NCBI RefSeq assembly: GCF_020687505.1
Contig: NZ_JAJEQT010000004.1
From: Coprococcus_C hominis
Lineage (GTDB): Bacteria; Bacillota; Clostridia; Lachnospirales; Lachnospiraceae
Reading direction: 5' to 3' (one strand)
Length of the DNA: 64,000 bases
Shown here: positions 62,159-64,000 of the stretch, piece by piece
Position numbering within the stretch: the first letter of the stretch is position 1
Layout of the letters: every line of letters begins with the position of its first letter
Notes under the pieces: model-generated
Told to the model about the DNA's origin: nothing
The model's input: only the letters and a program-made list of their open reading frames with translations
Database searches by the model: none
Position numbers and translations under genes: made by a program

Positions 62159-63355
62159 CTATTCTAATATAAAGTCCCGGTAAGAAGTTTCTCTCCAAAC
62201 GACCTTATCTTCTTCAACCGCATAATCTTTTGTCAGTTCTTTCATTACTTCTATAGCAATATTCTGACTTTTGATTGCTATTATCAGATAATCAAATTTT
62301 TTATCTACTATTTCTTTTATTGCAGTAATCTCATACATACACTGTTCTGTTTTTCCTTCTGGATTCTTATCAACCCAGGCAACAACATTTTCTTTATATC
62401 CTAAGGAATCAAGCTCTCGATATAACGCCTGTCCACAAGCGCCTGCTCCATATATAACTATTCTTTTTCCAAATATATCCTTATATTTTGAGAAATCCCA
62501 TTTCGCATATGCCAATGTATCAATATTATATAACACTTTCAATGTATGGCTCTCAAGCTGGAACAAATAATGTTTTAACTGTTTCAGTAGAGAATTTGCG
62601 CAATTACTTTCCATAAACGCATCTCTTAATCCGTTATATAGATAATACGTATTTATAGCAAGTTTTTCGTTTGCCGCTCTACACATAGAATTGTTTCGAA
62701 TATAATAATGATAATATGCTTCGTTTAGGATATAAATACGCTTACATCTTAGACAATATGGATAAATAGTTAACGCATCTTCCCCATAAAACACTCGAGT
62801 GTCTATCTCTCCATATATATCCTGTAAAATCTGTCTTCGATATAGTTTATTAACAAGGGTACACTTTAATCCCATTTCATTTTTTTTAAAATCATGTAAC
62901 ATCGATGGATAAATTGCCGATTCCAGATTAACATAAACTCCTTCCGGATAAAGATCATACCATTCTTTTCTCGAACCATCTGCGTAATCACGATATATTC
63001 CAGACGTTACCAAATCACACTCATTTTCTTCCATACATTGTACTAATCTTTCATACATTATTGGCTCTATCCAATCATCACTATCAACAAAACCAACAAT
63101 CTCCCCTTCGGCAAGTTCAATTCCTCTTTTCCGAGTAGAAATCAAACCAATATTTGTCTGTGTAAAAAGTCTTATTCTGGAATCTTTTTCCTGATATTCC
63201 TTTGCAATACTATAACTATCATCCGATGATCCGTCATCAATCAGAATAATATCAAGATTTTTATAAGTTTGAGAGATGACACTCTTTAAGCATTTGTGTA
63301 AATATTGTGCTGCATTGTAAATCGGGATAATAACTGATACCTTTTTCTCTGTCAT
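62159..63355 (-). CDS. GT2 glycosyltransferase with C-terminal Rossmann module
   Basis: 398 residues. N-terminal GT2: VIIPIYNAAQYLHKCL, LIDDGSSDDS and FVDSDDWIE. Residues about 295-385 are a Rossmann module (KRIVIYGAGACGQALYREL, WVDKNPEGK). It likely transfers a sugar to a cell-surface glycan or protein. GGGAGG before ATG. The start follows the end of the radical SAM gene by one base. Confidence 0.88.
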   Translation of the reverse strand: MTEKKVSVIIPIYNAAQYLHKCLKSVISQTYKNLDIILIDDGSSDDSYSIAKEYQEKDSRIRLFTQTNIGLISTRKRGIELAEGEIVGFVDSDDWIEPIMYERLVQCMEENECDLVTSGIYRDYADGSRKEWYDLYPEGVYVNLESAIYPSMLHDFKKNEMGLKCTLVNKLYRRQILQDIYGEIDTRVFYGEDALTIYPYCLRCKRIYILNEAYYHYYIRNNSMCRAANEKLAINTYYLYNGLRDAFMESNCANSLLKQLKHYLFQLESHTLKVLYNIDTLAYAKWDFSKYKDIFGKRIVIYGAGACGQALYRELDSLGYKENVVAWVDKNPEGKTEQCMYEITAIKEIVDKKFDYLIIAIKSQNIAIEVMKELTKDYAVEEDKVVWRETSYRDFILE

Positions 63356-63356
63356 A

Positions 63357-64000
63357 TCATTTATCCTCCCCGTATAATTGCTCTGCTATTGGAATCGGAT
63401 AATTTACTGCATCTATACCATGACATCTATGACACATATCTAAATAACCTTTTTCCGAATATCCAAGATTAAACTCCAACAACACCTTTTTATAGTTATC
63501 ACTCTTTAGTAGCTCCAAATCTAGATAGTCATCCTGTCCCTCATTAAAATGAAGGTTGTCAGATACACTTCTTGCCATTACGCAAAAATACAGCTTATTG
63601 CCTCGCACTTCTCTGCATGGAGTTAAGCATCTGTCGAATGTCTGTGTTAACTCCTCTTCATCCATATCTTTGTTCAAATAGTCAAAACCATAATCAATCC
63701 AATAGCCATCTTCATCATACAATTTATATTCAATTCCATATTCTTGCAGTTTTTTTATCAATTTCATATGTGACTGATGCAATCGTGGCAATGCCTTTGC
63801 ATAATTAGATATTCGATAAAGCACTTGATATTTTTGGCATACTTTTAATGTTTCTTCATCCGGGGCAATTGTTCCATTTGTTGTAATACTAAAAATTCCT
63901 ATTTGGCTTCTATATTTGTTTCCTATGTACACAATTGCTTTTGAGAGGCCTTTATATAATAACGGTTCACCTCCAATTAATACAAATTCATTTATATAGT
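63357..64000 (-). CDS. Radical SAM protein (C-terminal part, continues beyond the window)
   Basis: The open frame continues past the right edge. It includes LIGGEPLL (the GGEP motif of radical SAM cores) and SITTNGT, with the CxxxCxxC cluster presumably upstream of the window. The C-terminal part has clustered Cys (CLTPCREV, CHRCHG) that may hold an auxiliary Fe-S cluster. No substrate can be named. A GTG at 63932 is not the true start, because the frame is open beyond it and contains the GGEP motif. Confidence 0.8.
   Translation of the reverse strand, partial: YINEFVLIGGEPLLYKGLSKAIVYIGNKYRSQIGIFSITTNGTIAPDEETLKVCQKYQVLYRISNYAKALPRLHQSHMKLIKKLQEYGIEYKLYDEDGYWIDYGFDYLNKDMDEEELTQTFDRCLTPCREVRGNKLYFCVMARSVSDNLHFNEGQDDYLDLELLKSDNYKKVLLEFNLGYSEKGYLDMCHRCHGIDAVNYPIPIAEQLYGEDK

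Overview
The window looks like a chromosomal surface-polysaccharide region from a low-GC Firmicute, most likely Lachnospiraceae (Clostridia). The evidence is codon and base use, strong AGGAGG-type ribosome sites, ChW repeats (a clostridial wall or surface module), a Csp-like S8 protease without a signal peptide, and cell-surface glycan operons with CapA/Wzz-, Wzx-, Wzy- and DUF4422-type proteins. The genus cannot be resolved from sequence alone.

Layout. 1-6 kb: the tail of an unidentified gene, a membrane-anchored zinc-ribbon protein, a subtilase and a secreted transglutaminase/Ig-like/ChW protein. 6-7.6 kb: an ASCH protein beside a GNAT-ASCH-like protein. 7.9-12.3 kb: two rmlA copies in direct repeat flank a metallo-beta-lactamase (MBL) fold hydrolase and a flippase on the opposite strand. 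12.4-24.3 kb: an AT-rich minus-strand operon (promoter 24358-24386) encodes a DRE-TIM aldolase, an RffA-type aminotransferase, a GLUG-repeat/GT-C fusion, an acyltransferase, a polyprenyl-phosphate glycosyltransferase, an ATP-grasp enzyme, an SDR, a dehydroquinate-synthase-like cyclase, a KdsC-like phosphatase, an epimerase and rmlA2. 24.5-26.3 kb: a plus-strand GT-C-like membrane protein. 26.4-45.6 kb: a 17-gene minus-strand operon (promoter 45748-45776) encodes RmlC, a Wzm/Wzt ABC exporter, a methyltransferase plus kinase pair resembling a split WbdD chain terminator, a priming glycosylphosphotransferase, several glycosyltransferases, a Stealth protein, Wzy, Wzz-like and Wzx.

45.9-47.4 kb: tRNA-Ser(CGA), rmlD, and an orphan structured small RNA with its own promoter and terminator. 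47.4-56.4 kb: a higher-GC block of mixed orientation with two CgeB/DUF3880-type glycosyltransferases, a GT2-TPR protein, an acetyltransferase fusion, a cytidylyltransferase-PseG fusion and a nonulosonate synthase. This resembles a glycoprotein (possibly flagellin) or nonulosonate decoration locus. 56.4-64 kb: a minus-strand operon with a radical SAM protein, two GT2 proteins, a four-domain methyltransferase-kinase-Rossmann-cytidylyltransferase protein and a pair of sugar-isomerase-like TIM barrels, one apparently dead.

Working together: RmlA, RmlC, RmlD and RffA point to dTDP-rhamnose and dTDP-Fuc4N precursors; RmlB is not in the window. The cyclase cassette looks able to make an unusual carbocyclic or acidic residue. 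Both a Wzx/Wzy route and an ABC-exporter route with a chain-terminator-like pair are encoded in one operon. A repeated theme is an intact enzyme matched by a copy that has lost its catalytic signature: RmlA, MBL, TIM barrel, methyltransferase, and the kinase-like tail of the Wzz protein.
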